Below are positions 1-7,487 of a DNA stretch of 64,000 nt, one piece after another. Made by a program: the position numbers and the translations under genes. The DNA comes from Magnetococcales bacterium. GTDB lineage: Bacteria; Pseudomonadota; Magnetococcia; Magnetococcales; Magnetaquicoccaceae. The stretch covers positions 36,134 through 100,133 of the forward strand of contig JAANAU010000011.1 of assembly GCA_011089965.1 (NCBI GenBank), given 5' to 3'. Within the stretch, counting starts at the first letter, position 1. Every line of letters starts with the position of its first letter. The notes under the pieces are model-generated. The model had not been told where the DNA came from. It was given only the letters and a program-made list of their open reading frames with translations, and did not search any database.

Positions 1-33
1 AGGCATCGTCTTCCCCTGATCAAGAGGTGCGAG

Positions 34-972
34 ATGACCAGATTGAGTCGGATGTTGATGGCAGCGTTCGTGGTGACGGGCGCGTTCGGGATCTCCTGGG
101 AGTCGATGGCGGCCCCGGAAGAGGGGGCACCACCCGCAGGTTCATCGGCCATCAATAAAAGTACCGATCCCAAGGTTTCCCGATGGGGTACGGACCGGGA
201 GCAGGTGAAGCGGCGTTGGGATACGGTCAACACCCTGGTCGAGGTTTCCTCCGGGGCCAAGAAGGTGGCATCCAGTGGTCGCCCGGAAGCAATGGCTTTG
301 CGTGAGCAGGCCCGCTCCTTGCGCGATGAGGCCAAGGGATTGCTTGAGCGGGGGGAGTTGCAACCCGCTTCGGACAAGTTGAGCCAGGCCACCCAGAAGA
401 TGTTTGCCGCCATCAAGGAGGCTGATGCGGGCGAGTCCAAACGGGGCAAGCAGGAGCAGGATTTCAACCGCCGTCTGGAGAGCGTGCGGGTGTTGACCGA
501 TGCCCTGGACCGGATCGGCAAGGAGAAATCCTCCTCCAAGGCCGCCGAGTCGAGCAAACAGGTCAAGAGTCTGATGAGTCAGGCCCAAGGCATGCAGGCC
601 AAAGGGGATGCGGCCTGGGCCAAAACCACCCTGGACAAGGCCTATGTGACGGCCAAGACCGGGATCGAGCTGTTGCGGCGCGGGGATACGCTGGTCCGCA
701 CCCTCAAGTTCAACTCCAAGGAAGAGGAGTATCACTATGAGGTGGATCGCAACGACACCCATCAGATGCTGATCGGCATGCTGCTCAAGGATAACGACAA
801 GGGGTCGGATCCGCGCATCAAGGAGTTTGTCTCCAAGGCGGCGGAGCTGCGGCGTCAGGCCGATCAGATGGGGCGCAATGGCCAGTATGAAGAGGCGATC
901 CGGGTGCTGGAGCAGGCGACCACCGAGTTGATCCGGGCCATTCGCAGCGCCGGGATTTTCATTCCGGGTTGA
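34..972 (+). CDS. Exported helical-repeat protein of unknown function
   Basis: A 312-residue protein with an N-terminal signal peptide (hydrophobic stretch about residues 8-25, cleavage plausible after SMA). The remainder is Lys/Glu/Ala-rich and almost wholly alpha-helical. At least three helical hairpins share a TPR-like spacing, with a small residue, a Gly turn, then Ala and Leu (near residues 85-120, 170-210 and 265-305). There are no haem motifs, cysteine pairs or membrane segments after the signal. A purine-rich site (AAGAGG) precedes the ATG. It sits just upstream of the cytochrome operon, separated by a fragment of the dispersed repeat, so a periplasmic scaffold role is possible but only inferred. 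Family not recognised. Confidence 0.8.
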   Translation: MTRLSRMLMAAFVVTGAFGISWESMAAPEEGAPPAGSSAINKSTDPKVSRWGTDREQVKRRWDTVNTLVEVSSGAKKVASSGRPEAMALREQARSLRDEAKGLLERGELQPASDKLSQATQKMFAAIKEADAGESKRGKQEQDFNRRLESVRVLTDALDRIGKEKSSSKAAESSKQVKSLMSQAQGMQAKGDAAWAKTTLDKAYVTAKTGIELLRRGDTLVRTLKFNSKEEEYHYEVDRNDTHQMLIGMLLKDNDKGSDPRIKEFVSKAAELRRQADQMGRNGQYEEAIRVLEQATTELIRAIRSAGIFIPG

Positions 973-986
973 TGATGTATGCAACC

Positions 987-1045
987 ATCAGGGGGGTATC
1001 CCCCTGGTGGGGCTTGGGGCGAGAGCCACCCAAGAAAAATCAAAA
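987..1045 (-). repeat. Fragment of dispersed hairpin repeat (copy F)
   Basis: This stretch contains an imperfect GC palindrome (CAGGGGGGTATCCCCCTG, 989-1006) followed by a second diverged stem and an A-rich tail. In reverse complement it aligns with the right half (hairpins 2 and 3) of the repeat family best seen at 22043-22332 and 57189-57498. No left end or terminal inverted repeat is visible, so it is a degraded copy. Confidence 0.6.
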
Positions 1046-1082
1046 AAAGACATTCCAAACGGGTTGCGGTTGAAGAGGCAAG

Positions 1083-1691
1083 ATGGTCAATACGAATCGC
1101 GCCTGGTGGCGCCTGCTGTTGTTGTTTTGTGCCGTCATGCTGGCCGCTGCGGCGGTGGAAGCTGGGGACAAGAGGGCCTGGAAGCCCCTCGAAAAGGATT
1201 TTTTGCACGATCCTCAAGGCACCTCGATTCAGGATTTGCAAAATCCGGGTGAGGCCATGTCGAGCCTGCCGGCAGATGGTGCAGGCAATCTGGTGGACTG
1301 GGTGCGCGCTTTGCGGGAGGGCTATATTCAACCGCGTACCAACGTTTTTCCGGAGACCAAGGTCAATGTGTTGGATCTGGACCTGATCTATGGCAACACC
1401 GGGGATCAGCCGTTTGTGCGCTTTCCCCACAAGCCCCACACCGAGTGGCTGGATTGCATCAACTGTCATGACGAGATCTTCAAGACCCAGTTCAACGGGT
1501 CGGGCATCAAGATGTCCCTGATTCTCGAAGGCAAGTTCTGCGGTCAATGCCATGGGGCCGTGGCCTTTCCCTTGACCGAGTGCAAACGGTGCCACAGCGT
1601 GGCCCCGGAGAGTTTCAAGGGCAAATTCGGTGCGCAACAACCTTTGCCGGTGACACAGAATGCCGCACCTGCCAACAACAAAAAGAAATAA
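1083..1691 (+). CDS. Periplasmic triheme c-type cytochrome (c7-like)
   Basis: A 202-residue protein with a signal peptide (hydrophobic core about residues 9-24, cleavage near VEA). Three CXXCH haem sites lie at residues 125-129 (CINCH), 153-157 (CGQCH) and 167-171 (CKRCH). A PHKPH motif at 115-119 just before the first haem offers distal His ligands, as in the c7/triheme cytochrome domain. The tail is Lys/Asn-rich. AGAGG lies 5 nt before the ATG. It is the first gene of a tightly overlapping operon and is inferred to shuttle electrons in the periplasm between the inner membrane and the 11-haem cytochrome encoded downstream. The redox partners are not shown by sequence. Confidence 0.85.
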   Translation: MVNTNRAWWRLLLLFCAVMLAAAAVEAGDKRAWKPLEKDFLHDPQGTSIQDLQNPGEAMSSLPADGAGNLVDWVRALREGYIQPRTNVFPETKVNVLDLDLIYGNTGDQPFVRFPHKPHTEWLDCINCHDEIFKTQFNGSGIKMSLILEGKFCGQCHGAVAFPLTECKRCHSVAPESFKGKFGAQQPLPVTQNAAPANNKKK

Positions 1692-2067
1692 TTCGCGCGT
1701 GTGGCGGTTGGGGTTGGGGCTGCTTGTGGCGTGTGCCGTGGTGGAGCCGGTGTGGGCCGAGTATGCGGATGTGGTGCTCAACCGGCTTTCTGAAGCCAAT
1801 GGCATGCGTCCGGTGATCTATCCCCACTGGTTTCATCGCATCCGTTTTCGTTGCAAGGTGTGTCACTCCGAACTCGGGTTCAAGATGCGGGTTGGCAGCA
1901 ATGAGATCAACATGCTGAAACTGATGGATGGCCAGTATTGTGGCCGCTGTCACAACAATGATGTGGCCTGGGGTTTGGACAACTGTCACCGTTGCCATTC
2001 CGGTCGCAAGGGGATGGAAACTGGCATCCGGGGAGGACACAAGGCAGGTGGGCCGGGTTACTGGTAA
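1660..2067 (+). CDS. Small periplasmic triheme c-type cytochrome
   Basis: A 135-residue protein whose start lies inside the previous gene (32-nt overlap), suggesting translational coupling. A hydrophobic signal sequence at about 14-33 ends in VWA. Three haem sites follow: CKVCH (65-69), CGRCH (94-98) and CHRCH (109-113), with His56 and His59 ahead of the first site as in the preceding triheme protein. The two look like diverged tandem paralogues. The middle and last haem sites are closely spaced, as expected for a compact c7 fold. Probably a soluble periplasmic electron carrier working with its neighbour. Confidence 0.85.
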   Translation: MPHLPTTKRNNSRVWRLGLGLLVACAVVEPVWAEYADVVLNRLSEANGMRPVIYPHWFHRIRFRCKVCHSELGFKMRVGSNEINMLKLMDGQYCGRCHNNDVAWGLDNCHRCHSGRKGMETGIRGGHKAGGPGYW

Positions 2068-3166
2068 AGGTTTTGACCGGGTGGTTTTTGGCCCGGGGAG
2101 CGGTGTGCTGCTGGTGCTGTTGGCCTGGCTGGCCGGGTGTGCGCCGATCCAGCACGAGATGATCCTGGGCACGGAACGTCTCAAACCTGAACAACGACCG
2201 GTCTGGCCCTCGTTGCCGGAGACCCCCCGCTATGAGTATCTGGGTCAACTGCTTGGGGTGCGCAATTTCCGCATCTCCGGGGATGAGAGCCTCCGCACGA
2301 CCCGCAGTGCCTTGTATTGGCTGGCGGGCATCGATGACGAAACCGGATTCGAGCCGGAACGCAATCTCGATCTGCAACGACCGGTCTCGGGATGTGTGGA
2401 CCGGGAGGGGCGCATCCTGGTCAGCGACATGGGCCATGCGGCGCTGTTCGTCTTCAATCCCCGTACCGGGGAGTTTGACATCTGGCGTCAGGCCATGGCT
2501 GGACAGCCGTTCCTGGCCCCGGTGGGCGTGACCGAAGGGGGACGCGGGGAATACTTTGTGGCCGACCCGGAGTTGCGCCTGGTGGTCAGGCTGGACGCTG
2601 CGGGTCAACCTGCGGGGGTGATCGGACGGGGTGAGCTGGAACGCCCGACCGGTGTGGCCTGGAATCCGGAACAGCGGCTGCTGTATGTGGCAGACAGTGC
2701 ATTGGATCAGGTCAAGGTGTTTGACCGGGATGGGGTGTTGCGTCACACCATCGGCAAGCCTGGGGATCAGGATGGGGAGTTCAACACCCCGACCCACGTG
2801 GCGTATGCCCGCAACCAGCTGGTGGTGGCCGATACCCTCAATGCCCGCATCCAGATTTTTGATGCCGAAGGCCGTTTTGTGCGCACCCTGGGCAAACGGG
2901 GCAACCTGATCGGGGATCTGGCCCGCCCCAAAGGGGTGGCGGTGGATGGGGAGGGCAATCTGTATGTGGTGGAATCGTTCCATGATCATCTGTTGATTTT
3001 CAACCGGGAGGGCCAGTTCCTCATGCCCATCGGTGGTACGGGTCAGGGGTTGGGAGAGTTTTATCTGCCCAATGGGGTGTGGGTCGATCTGGCAGGACGG
3101 GTGTTTGTGGCCGACATGTTCAACGGGCGGGTGATCATTCTCCAGTTTCTGGGAGGTGACGGATGA
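2048..3166 (+). CDS. NHL-repeat beta-propeller lipoprotein
   Basis: Start taken as GTG 2048, which has GGAGG 11 nt upstream and gives a classic lipoprotein signal ending in the lipobox LAGC. An upstream in-frame start would place about 40 non-signal residues before it and overlap the cytochrome gene heavily. The 372-residue product carries about six NHL-type blades with recurring patterns such as GVAVDGEGNLYVVES and NARIQIFDAEGRFVRTLG, giving a six-bladed propeller. It is expected to be anchored at the periplasmic membrane face or the outer membrane. It overlaps genes on both sides (20 nt with the cytochrome before, 4 nt ATGA with the one after). NHL proteins often scaffold protein complexes; a role in assembling or docking the large cytochrome is inferred. 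Confidence 0.85.
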   Translation: MGRVTGKGFDRVVFGPGSGVLLVLLAWLAGCAPIQHEMILGTERLKPEQRPVWPSLPETPRYEYLGQLLGVRNFRISGDESLRTTRSALYWLAGIDDETGFEPERNLDLQRPVSGCVDREGRILVSDMGHAALFVFNPRTGEFDIWRQAMAGQPFLAPVGVTEGGRGEYFVADPELRLVVRLDAAGQPAGVIGRGELERPTGVAWNPEQRLLYVADSALDQVKVFDRDGVLRHTIGKPGDQDGEFNTPTHVAYARNQLVVADTLNARIQIFDAEGRFVRTLGKRGNLIGDLARPKGVAVDGEGNLYVVESFHDHLLIFNREGQFLMPIGGTGQGLGEFYLPNGVWVDLAGRVFVADMFNGRVIILQFLGGDG

Positions 3167-5673
3167 CGGGTCGCGCGGGTCGCATGCTGGTTCTGGTGGT
3201 GCTGTTGGTCATGGGGTTGGTGTCGGCAGCTTTGGCAGCGCGCACGTCGGATGTGCGTCGCACCAAACACAATCTCTCCAATACCGATTATTCGGGTGGG
3301 CCGACCCGCACGGTCAAGGCGAGCAGCGAAAACCAGGTGTGCGTGTTTTGTCACACCCCCCATGGTGCCACCCAGAGTGCCGGTGTGCCCTCGCCACTGT
3401 GGAACCGTCAGTTGTCCACCTCCAGTTACACCACTTACGAATCGACCTCCATCGATGCCGACATCTCCCAGTTGCGTCAGGGACCGGGGGGAACCTCCAA
3501 ACTCTGTCTCTCCTGTCACGACGGGACATTGGCCATTGGTTCGGTGAATGTCCTGAACGGCCAGCAATCGGGTTCGATCACCATGACCGGTACGGCCAGT
3601 GGCAAGATGCCGGCAGGAGAGGGGAGCGATACCGGTTTCACCCGCAATCTGGGCACCAACCTCTCCAACGACCATCCGATCTCTTTCACCTTTGATACCA
3701 ATCTCGCCACAGCGGACGGTGAACTGCGTCATCCCCCCTATACCAGTGGCGGCACCCTGATCACCGGGCAGCGTCAGGCTGGCGTCACCCCCAAGCCGGT
3801 GCTGCCCCTGGATGACCAGAAGGTGCAGTGCGCCTCCTGTCACGACCCCCACATCCGGGATGCCTCCGAAACCACCAGCATCAAGTTCCTGCGTTTGAAC
3901 CGGTTCCAGAAGGCCAATCCCAGCGGTCAGAATTTCAGCTCCACTGATGACATCATCTGTCTGGGTTGTCACAACAAGGGGGTGCATGCCTGGGCCACCT
4001 CGGCCCACGCCAACTCCACCGATGCTTCGGAAACCTATAAATCCGGTACGGGCAGCGCGGCGGAAAAACGGGAGTTTCCCAGCAATGTCACGGTCTGGGA
4101 GGCGGCCTGTCTCAATTGTCATGACACCCACACGGTTCCCGGCGCGCGTCGGCTGTTGCGCGAGGGCACGGACAGCGCCCTCTCCCCCAAACGCACCGGC
4201 AATCCGGCATTGGAAGAGACCTGCTACCAGTGTCACTCTTCCAGTACGGAGACCATTCTCAACAGTACCGGCAACAGTGCCCCGGATATCAAGACCGATT
4301 TCACCACCACGGGCAACAAGCACATGCCCATCAAATCCTCGGAGCAGCCTGCGGGTCAGGAGGTTCACAACATCGGTGCCCGGCTCTCCTCCAATCTCCT
4401 GACCAACTGGTCCGGAGTTCCGACCCATGCCGGCGCCCATTTTGTGGAAGATCCGTTGCTTCTTGGCAAAGGCAATCTGACCAACCGGCATGTGGAGTGT
4501 ACCGACTGCCACAATCCCCACCGGGTGATGAAAAATTCCAAATATGACGGTTCCGGGGTCTCCACCCAGGCCACCCATACCCACAGCAGCACCACCCAGC
4601 ACAGCAATGAGGCCTCCGGGGTGTTGCGCGGCATCTCCGGGGTGGAACCGGTTTATGTGGGGGAGAGTTTTCTCGATCTGCCTTCCTCGTTCAAACTGCT
4701 GTGCGGCGATCCCTCCCAATCCACCGACTGCTCCAGCGACGGGCCGGTCACCAAGGAGTATCAGGTCTGCCTGAAATGCCACTCCAACTACGCCTATAAC
4801 GACAGCGGCGGTTACAATGATGTGGGGCGTCCGGCCATCACCGGCACCAACGGATTGTCCTTGGGCAATTTCAGCGTCGGGGATCGCTATACCAACCAGG
4901 CCATGGAGTTTCAGGCCCCGGACAATGCCCAGGGAGAAAAGGGGGTGGATGGCGCCCCGGAGCCGACCTTGGTCAACCATCGCTCCTGGCACCCGGTGAT
5001 GAAGGCCACCGGACGCACCCTGGCCGAACGGGGCGGAGCCAATGCCAGCATCTGGCTCTCCCCCTGGAACGGCTCTTCCGGCAGCTATATCGGCAATCAG
5101 ACCATGTATTGCAGCGATTGCCATGGGTCAGCCACGGCCAATGGCACCTCAGTTCCGGATACCGGCAAGCCGTGGGGTCCGCATGGCTCCAGCAAGGATT
5201 TCATTCTCAAGGGGGATTGGGACAATACCACCGGCAGTGGGCAACAGGATGATCTGTGCTTCAAGTGTCACAGTTATACGATCTATGCCACCAAGAACAG
5301 CACCCAGAGCGGTTTCTGCTGCGGCAAGGACACCAATCTCCATGGCTATCATGCCGACAAGATCGGCAGCATGCGGTGCGGCTGGTGTCATGTGGCCGTT
5401 CCTCATGGATGGAAGAACAAGGCGTTTCTGGTCAATCTCAACGACGTGGGACCAGAGGCCAACAAGAGCGCCGGTACGCATCTGCGCAACAATACCACCA
5501 CCCCGGTGAACATCGCCCCCTATTATCGTCGGGCAGTGCTCAAGGTGGTCAACTGGAAAAGGAGCGGTGCCTGGGTGGAGAATGATTGCGGTTCGACCGG
5601 AGCGCCAGGCAATGGCCAGACAGGTCTCGACTGGATGAAAAACAACAGCGAGAATTGCGCCGGTGGTCCGTGA
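3163..5673 (+). CDS. Exported 11-haem c-type cytochrome
   Basis: An 836-residue protein with a signal peptide (hydrophobic residues 8-25, cleavage after ALA). Eleven CXXCH motifs start at residues 60, 115, 223, 266, 316, 354, 446, 536, 650, 699 and 739. Many are followed by Pro-His or Asp-x-His (CHTPHG, CHDPH, CHDTH, CHNPHR), the pattern of the doubled-CXXCH/multihaem fold, with numerous extra His available as distal ligands. Long Ser/Thr/Gly/Asn-rich linkers separate the haem groups, typical of outer-surface or periplasmic multihaem cytochromes. The start overlaps the NHL gene (ATGA). Large multihaem proteins of this kind act as conduits or extracellular electron-transfer cytochromes; the location of this one is inferred. 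It does not match any named cytochrome I can identify. Confidence 0.9.
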   Translation: MTGRAGRMLVLVVLLVMGLVSAALAARTSDVRRTKHNLSNTDYSGGPTRTVKASSENQVCVFCHTPHGATQSAGVPSPLWNRQLSTSSYTTYESTSIDADISQLRQGPGGTSKLCLSCHDGTLAIGSVNVLNGQQSGSITMTGTASGKMPAGEGSDTGFTRNLGTNLSNDHPISFTFDTNLATADGELRHPPYTSGGTLITGQRQAGVTPKPVLPLDDQKVQCASCHDPHIRDASETTSIKFLRLNRFQKANPSGQNFSSTDDIICLGCHNKGVHAWATSAHANSTDASETYKSGTGSAAEKREFPSNVTVWEAACLNCHDTHTVPGARRLLREGTDSALSPKRTGNPALEETCYQCHSSSTETILNSTGNSAPDIKTDFTTTGNKHMPIKSSEQPAGQEVHNIGARLSSNLLTNWSGVPTHAGAHFVEDPLLLGKGNLTNRHVECTDCHNPHRVMKNSKYDGSGVSTQATHTHSSTTQHSNEASGVLRGISGVEPVYVGESFLDLPSSFKLLCGDPSQSTDCSSDGPVTKEYQVCLKCHSNYAYNDSGGYNDVGRPAITGTNGLSLGNFSVGDRYTNQAMEFQAPDNAQGEKGVDGAPEPTLVNHRSWHPVMKATGRTLAERGGANASIWLSPWNGSSGSYIGNQTMYCSDCHGSATANGTSVPDTGKPWGPHGSSKDFILKGDWDNTTGSGQQDDLCFKCHSYTIYATKNSTQSGFCCGKDTNLHGYHADKIGSMRCGWCHVAVPHGWKNKAFLVNLNDVGPEANKSAGTHLRNNTTTPVNIAPYYRRAVLKVVNWKRSGAWVENDCGSTGAPGNGQTGLDWMKNNSENCAGGP

Positions 5674-5688
5674 CCGTGGCTGGGGTGT

Positions 5689-6675
5689 GTGGCTGAGATG
5701 AGGTTTGTCGAACGTCTGGCCTCCCTGAAATGGTCGGTGCTGGTGCTGGCATGGCTGGTTCTGGTCTTGCCTCTGGTGCCAAGGGCGTTGATCTCTCCTC
5801 TGGTGGTATTGGGCATCGGTGGCGGGCTGTTTCTGGTCAACCTGCTGGCATTTTTGTGGTGTTCGTCCTTTTTCCGGACCCGTCCCGGGTTGCTGGTGTT
5901 TCATGCAGCTTTGGGGTTGTTTCTGATTCTGGCCGGTGTGGGGCGACTCACCTGGATGGAGGGCAACGTCGAGGTGGCGGTTGGTGAGTGGTTCGAGGGG
6001 GTGCCGATGACCATGACCCAGGGACCGCTTCATGACGGAGGCATCGGGCAGATCCGTTTTCTCAACGAAGGGTTCACGATTACCTATGACGTCGGGCTGA
6101 AGCGCGGACCCACCCGCAACCGTGTGGCCTGGCGCGATGGCCAGGGGGGCATGGTGCGCGGGGTGATCGGGGATGATTACCCTTTGGTGTTGCGGCACTA
6201 TCGTTTCTATACCACCTCCAATAAAGGATTTGCCCCGATTCTCACCTGGCAGCCGGAGGGTGGTCAGCCGGTGCGCGCCGCCTTTCATTTGCCAAGCTAT
6301 CCTTTGTTTGCGGACCAGACCAACACCTGGAGCTTTCCAAATCAGGGACCGACCATCACGGCCACCCTGGTCCTGAAGGAGCCGGTGCTGGATGAATCCC
6401 GTCCCGGGCAGTTTCGTTTGCCGGAGCAGCCCACCCTCAAGCTGGCCGTGCGTGACGGCCCGGAGGCGCAGATGCAACCCGGTGCGCGCCTGGCATTGCC
6501 CAACGGGGGGGTGGTGTTCGAGGGGTTGACCAGCTGGATGGGGTATCGCATCCACTACGACCGCACCCGCTCCTGGCTGTTGGCCACCCTGCTGGTGGGC
6601 GTTGCGGGTCTGGGTTGGCACTATCGCACGCGCTTTCAGGCGCGGGATTGGGATCAGATGGAGAGGGGTGGATGA
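5689..6675 (+). CDS. resB: ResB-like cytochrome c maturation protein
   Basis: A 328-residue protein with hydrophobic helices near residues 15-35, 40-60 and 68-88, a long periplasmic region (about 90-290) and a final helix near 292-310, the ResB/Ccs1 topology. ResB works with CcsA/ResC in System II, moving haem across the membrane and ligating it to CXXCH motifs. The start may be GTG 5689 or ATG 5698, differing by three residues. It lies 15 nt after the 11-haem cytochrome and overlaps ccsA, so this operon encodes its own maturation machinery. The assignment rests on topology plus the adjacent CcsA rather than on an invariant motif. Confidence 0.8.
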   Translation: MAEMRFVERLASLKWSVLVLAWLVLVLPLVPRALISPLVVLGIGGGLFLVNLLAFLWCSSFFRTRPGLLVFHAALGLFLILAGVGRLTWMEGNVEVAVGEWFEGVPMTMTQGPLHDGGIGQIRFLNEGFTITYDVGLKRGPTRNRVAWRDGQGGMVRGVIGDDYPLVLRHYRFYTTSNKGFAPILTWQPEGGQPVRAAFHLPSYPLFADQTNTWSFPNQGPTITATLVLKEPVLDESRPGQFRLPEQPTLKLAVRDGPEAQMQPGARLALPNGGVVFEGLTSWMGYRIHYDRTRSWLLATLLVGVAGLGWHYRTRFQARDWDQMERGG

Positions 6676-7487
6676 CGCTCGCGCATGAACAGTTCGTGTT
6701 GTGGACCGCTCTGGCCCTCTATCTGGCCACAGGTCTGCTGGCCATCCTTGGCATGATCTTCGGGCGCTTCCTGCCCCGCCTGGTGGGCTGGGGGTTGGCC
6801 TTGGGACTGATCGTGCATGCCGGATCGTTGGCTGTGCGCTGGGTGCGGCTCGGTCATGGGCCGTTTGTGAATCTGTACGAAATCCTTTCGTCCAATATTT
6901 TCAGTTTCACTTTGGTCTTTTGGCTGTTTTACTGGCGCCAGTCGCGTCTGCGTCCGAGTGTGGTGGTGGTGATTCCAGTAATTTTTGTGCTGATGGGGTG
7001 GTTGTTGTGGGTCAATCCGGCGGACTCGGCCTTTCCGCCCACCTATGACACGGCGTGGCTGTATGTGCATATCGGACTGGGCAAAGTGGCTTTGGGTCTG
7101 CTGTTGACCGGTGCGGGTGTTGCCGGGGTGATCGTGACCCGGTGGCTGTTCGGGGCGCAGCGGCTGGCTCTGCTGCCCGGGGATGGGGCGCTGGACGAGT
7201 TCGGCTATCGCTGCGTGGCCGCTGCCTTTGTGTTCCACACCCTGATGCTGGTGGCAGGAGCGATCTGGGCACAGGATGCCTGGGGACGGTTCTGGGCCTG
7301 GGATCCGTTGGAGACCTGGTCGTTGCATACCTGGCTGTTGATGGCGCTTTTTCTCCATCTGCGTCCCTTGTTTCATCCACCGCCCCTGGTGGGGGCCGTG
7401 GCCATCTGGATCCTCTTTGTGGCCGCCTTTCTGGTCTTTTTCGGCGTGCCGTTTCTCTCGACCGCAGCGCATCAGGGCATTGTCTGA
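6672..7487 (+). CDS. ccsA: CcsA/ResC-type haem handling protein
   Basis: A 271-residue polytopic protein starting at ATG 6672, which overlaps the resB stop (ATGA). It carries the tryptophan-rich WWD-type haem-handling signature, here WGRFWAWDPLETWSL, followed by HTW, in the C-terminal half. About eight membrane helices are predicted, with conserved His residues flanking the Trp-rich loop. CcsA/ResC forms the haem channel and synthase with ResB. Being inside the multihaem operon suggests dosage or substrate specialisation for the haem-dense products encoded here. Confidence 0.88.
   Translation: MTLAHEQFVLWTALALYLATGLLAILGMIFGRFLPRLVGWGLALGLIVHAGSLAVRWVRLGHGPFVNLYEILSSNIFSFTLVFWLFYWRQSRLRPSVVVVIPVIFVLMGWLLWVNPADSAFPPTYDTAWLYVHIGLGKVALGLLLTGAGVAGVIVTRWLFGAQRLALLPGDGALDEFGYRCVAAAFVFHTLMLVAGAIWAQDAWGRFWAWDPLETWSLHTWLLMALFLHLRPLFHPPPLVGAVAIWILFVAAFLVFFGVPFLSTAAHQGIV

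Noticed and set aside
3061..5124. Long open frame on the minus strand across the 11-haem cytochrome
   Set aside because: It is antisense to a gene with eleven CXXCH motifs and has a low-complexity Gly/His composition typical of reverse reading of high-GC coding DNA.
5149..6621. Minus-strand frame of about 490 codons across resB
   Set aside because: Antisense to resB and the cytochrome C-terminus; rich in Gln/His/Pro as expected for shadow frames.
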